Under the pieces are notes generated by a model. It saw only the letters and a program-made list of their open reading frames with translations, searched no databases and was not told where the DNA came from. A DNA stretch of 15,959 nucleotides from contig CAZEHW010000061.1 in assembly GCA_964511865.1 (NCBI GenBank), positions 1 to 15,959 on the forward strand, read 5' to 3'. The stretch comes from ChocPot-Mid sp964511865. Lineage in GTDB: Bacteria > Bacteroidota > Ignavibacteria > Kapaibacteriales > UBA2268. The first letter of the stretch is position 1; each line of letters opens with the position of its first letter. This document shows positions 15,480 through 15,959 of the stretch, piece by piece. A program made the position numbers and the translations under genes.

Positions 15480-15959
15480 ATGAACGATACGAAAAGTTTG
15501 AGGATTAATGCGTTTGTTAAAATATTATCATTGCCTGTGGTATTTGGATTAGTTTTTTTTCTGCCCGCAGGTACATTGGACTATTGGCAGGGATGGGCTT
15601 ATATGGCTGTGATTGGAATTCCTGCAATATTTGTTATCAACTATCTCATAAAACATGACCCTGAACTGATGAAAAGACGAATGCAATTCAAGGAGAAAAA
15701 GGAAAAGCAATCGAAAATCGTTAAATACAGTTCAATGTTTTATCTGCTGATTTACTTAGTTCCAGGCTTCGACAAAAGATATATGTGGTCATCAGTACCT
15801 GACTGGCTTGTGATTGTATCTGATGTCATGGTATTTTTGGGGTATATGGTTTGTTTTGCTGTTTTCAGGCAAAACAGTTATGCTTCGAGAATTGTCGAGG
15901 TTGAAGAAGGTCAAAAAGTGATTTCAACCGGTCTGTATTCAATCGTTAGGCATCCTATG
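15480..15959 (+). CDS. Isoprenylcysteine carboxyl methyltransferase-like membrane protein, 3' truncated by window end
   Basis: The first 160 codons are present, from ATG 15480 with AGGAGA 6 nt upstream; the gene runs off the window. Membrane helices are at about 12-30, 40-57, 84-96 and 108-129. The segment SYASRIVEVEEGQKVISTGL then YSIVRHPM (133-160) is the conserved core shared by isoprenylcysteine carboxyl methyltransferases and phospholipid N-methyltransferases (PEMT/ICMT fold). The RHP motif, at 157-159, begins the AdoMet-binding part. Bacterial members rarely have true isoprenylcysteine substrates; they probably methylate small lipids, amines or other membrane-linked acceptors, and the substrate here is unknown. 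It follows the BlaI/M56 operon on the same strand but is separated by about 200 nt containing a hairpin repeat, so it is likely an independent unit. Confidence 0.85.
   Translation, partial: MNDTKSLRINAFVKILSLPVVFGLVFFLPAGTLDYWQGWAYMAVIGIPAIFVINYLIKHDPELMKRRMQFKEKKEKQSKIVKYSSMFYLLIYLVPGFDKRYMWSSVPDWLVIVSDVMVFLGYMVCFAVFRQNSYASRIVEVEEGQKVISTGLYSIVRHPM

Noticed and set aside
1..15959. CRISPR array, tRNA genes, insertion sequences, phage or integrase genes
   Set aside because: I saw no regularly spaced repeats with unique spacers, no tRNA-like cloverleaf with the TTCGA-type arm, and no transposase or integrase motifs in any frame.

Overview
The window is AT-rich with ordinary protein-coding bacterial organisation. 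It probably comes from the Bacteroidota/Chlorobiota side of the tree, for example a Kapabacteria- or Ignavibacteria-like lineage. The clues are a 1632-residue secreted protein ending in a type IX secretion (T9SS) sorting domain, a BlaI/M56 pair whose peptidase carries TonB C-terminal domains, weak or absent Shine-Dalgarno sites on several genes, and a GTCATTCTGA...GAAGAATCC intergenic repeat. The phylum is an inference from protein style, not from a marker gene.

Layout: (1) 1-172 is the tail of an RluA-family pseudouridine synthase, which meets a convergent giant T9SS cargo gene (270-5168, minus) at a strong bidirectional terminator (209-240). (2) A 576-nt AT-rich gap precedes a MATE exporter (5745-7091, minus), which is divergent from a membrane-anchored GT2 glycosyltransferase (7247-8368, plus). 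(3) Convergent to the glycosyltransferase is a minus-strand pair 1 nt apart: an SSS-family symporter (8951-10348), then a PgsA-like CDP-alcohol phosphatidyltransferase (8401-8949). (4) Next is a minus-strand cluster made of the RNase P RNA gene rnpB (11341-11758), a stand-alone HPt phosphotransfer protein (11004-11312) and a secreted TolB-like protein (10472-10972). (5) On the plus strand follow a small outer-membrane beta-barrel-like protein (11915-12637), then a BlaI-type repressor (12813-13211) overlapping by 4 nt an M56 metallopeptidase fused to three TonB C-terminal domains (13208-15271). (6) A hairpin-forming intergenic repeat (15299-15385) separates this operon from a truncated isoprenylcysteine methyltransferase-like gene (15480 to the window end).

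The most notable signal is the regulatory region of the BlaI/M56 operon. Three 16-bp dyads of the form AACTA-N6-TAGTT sit at an exact 20-bp period (12719, 12739, 12759) just upstream of the repressor gene. They look like a triple operator for autoregulation. The peptidase has the BlaR1-type membrane and HExxH zinc module, but no penicillin-binding sensor domain; in its place are three tandem TonB_C modules. No beta-lactamase is present nearby, so the signal and regulon are open questions. Most other genes are housekeeping or generic transport and envelope functions without an evident shared pathway.
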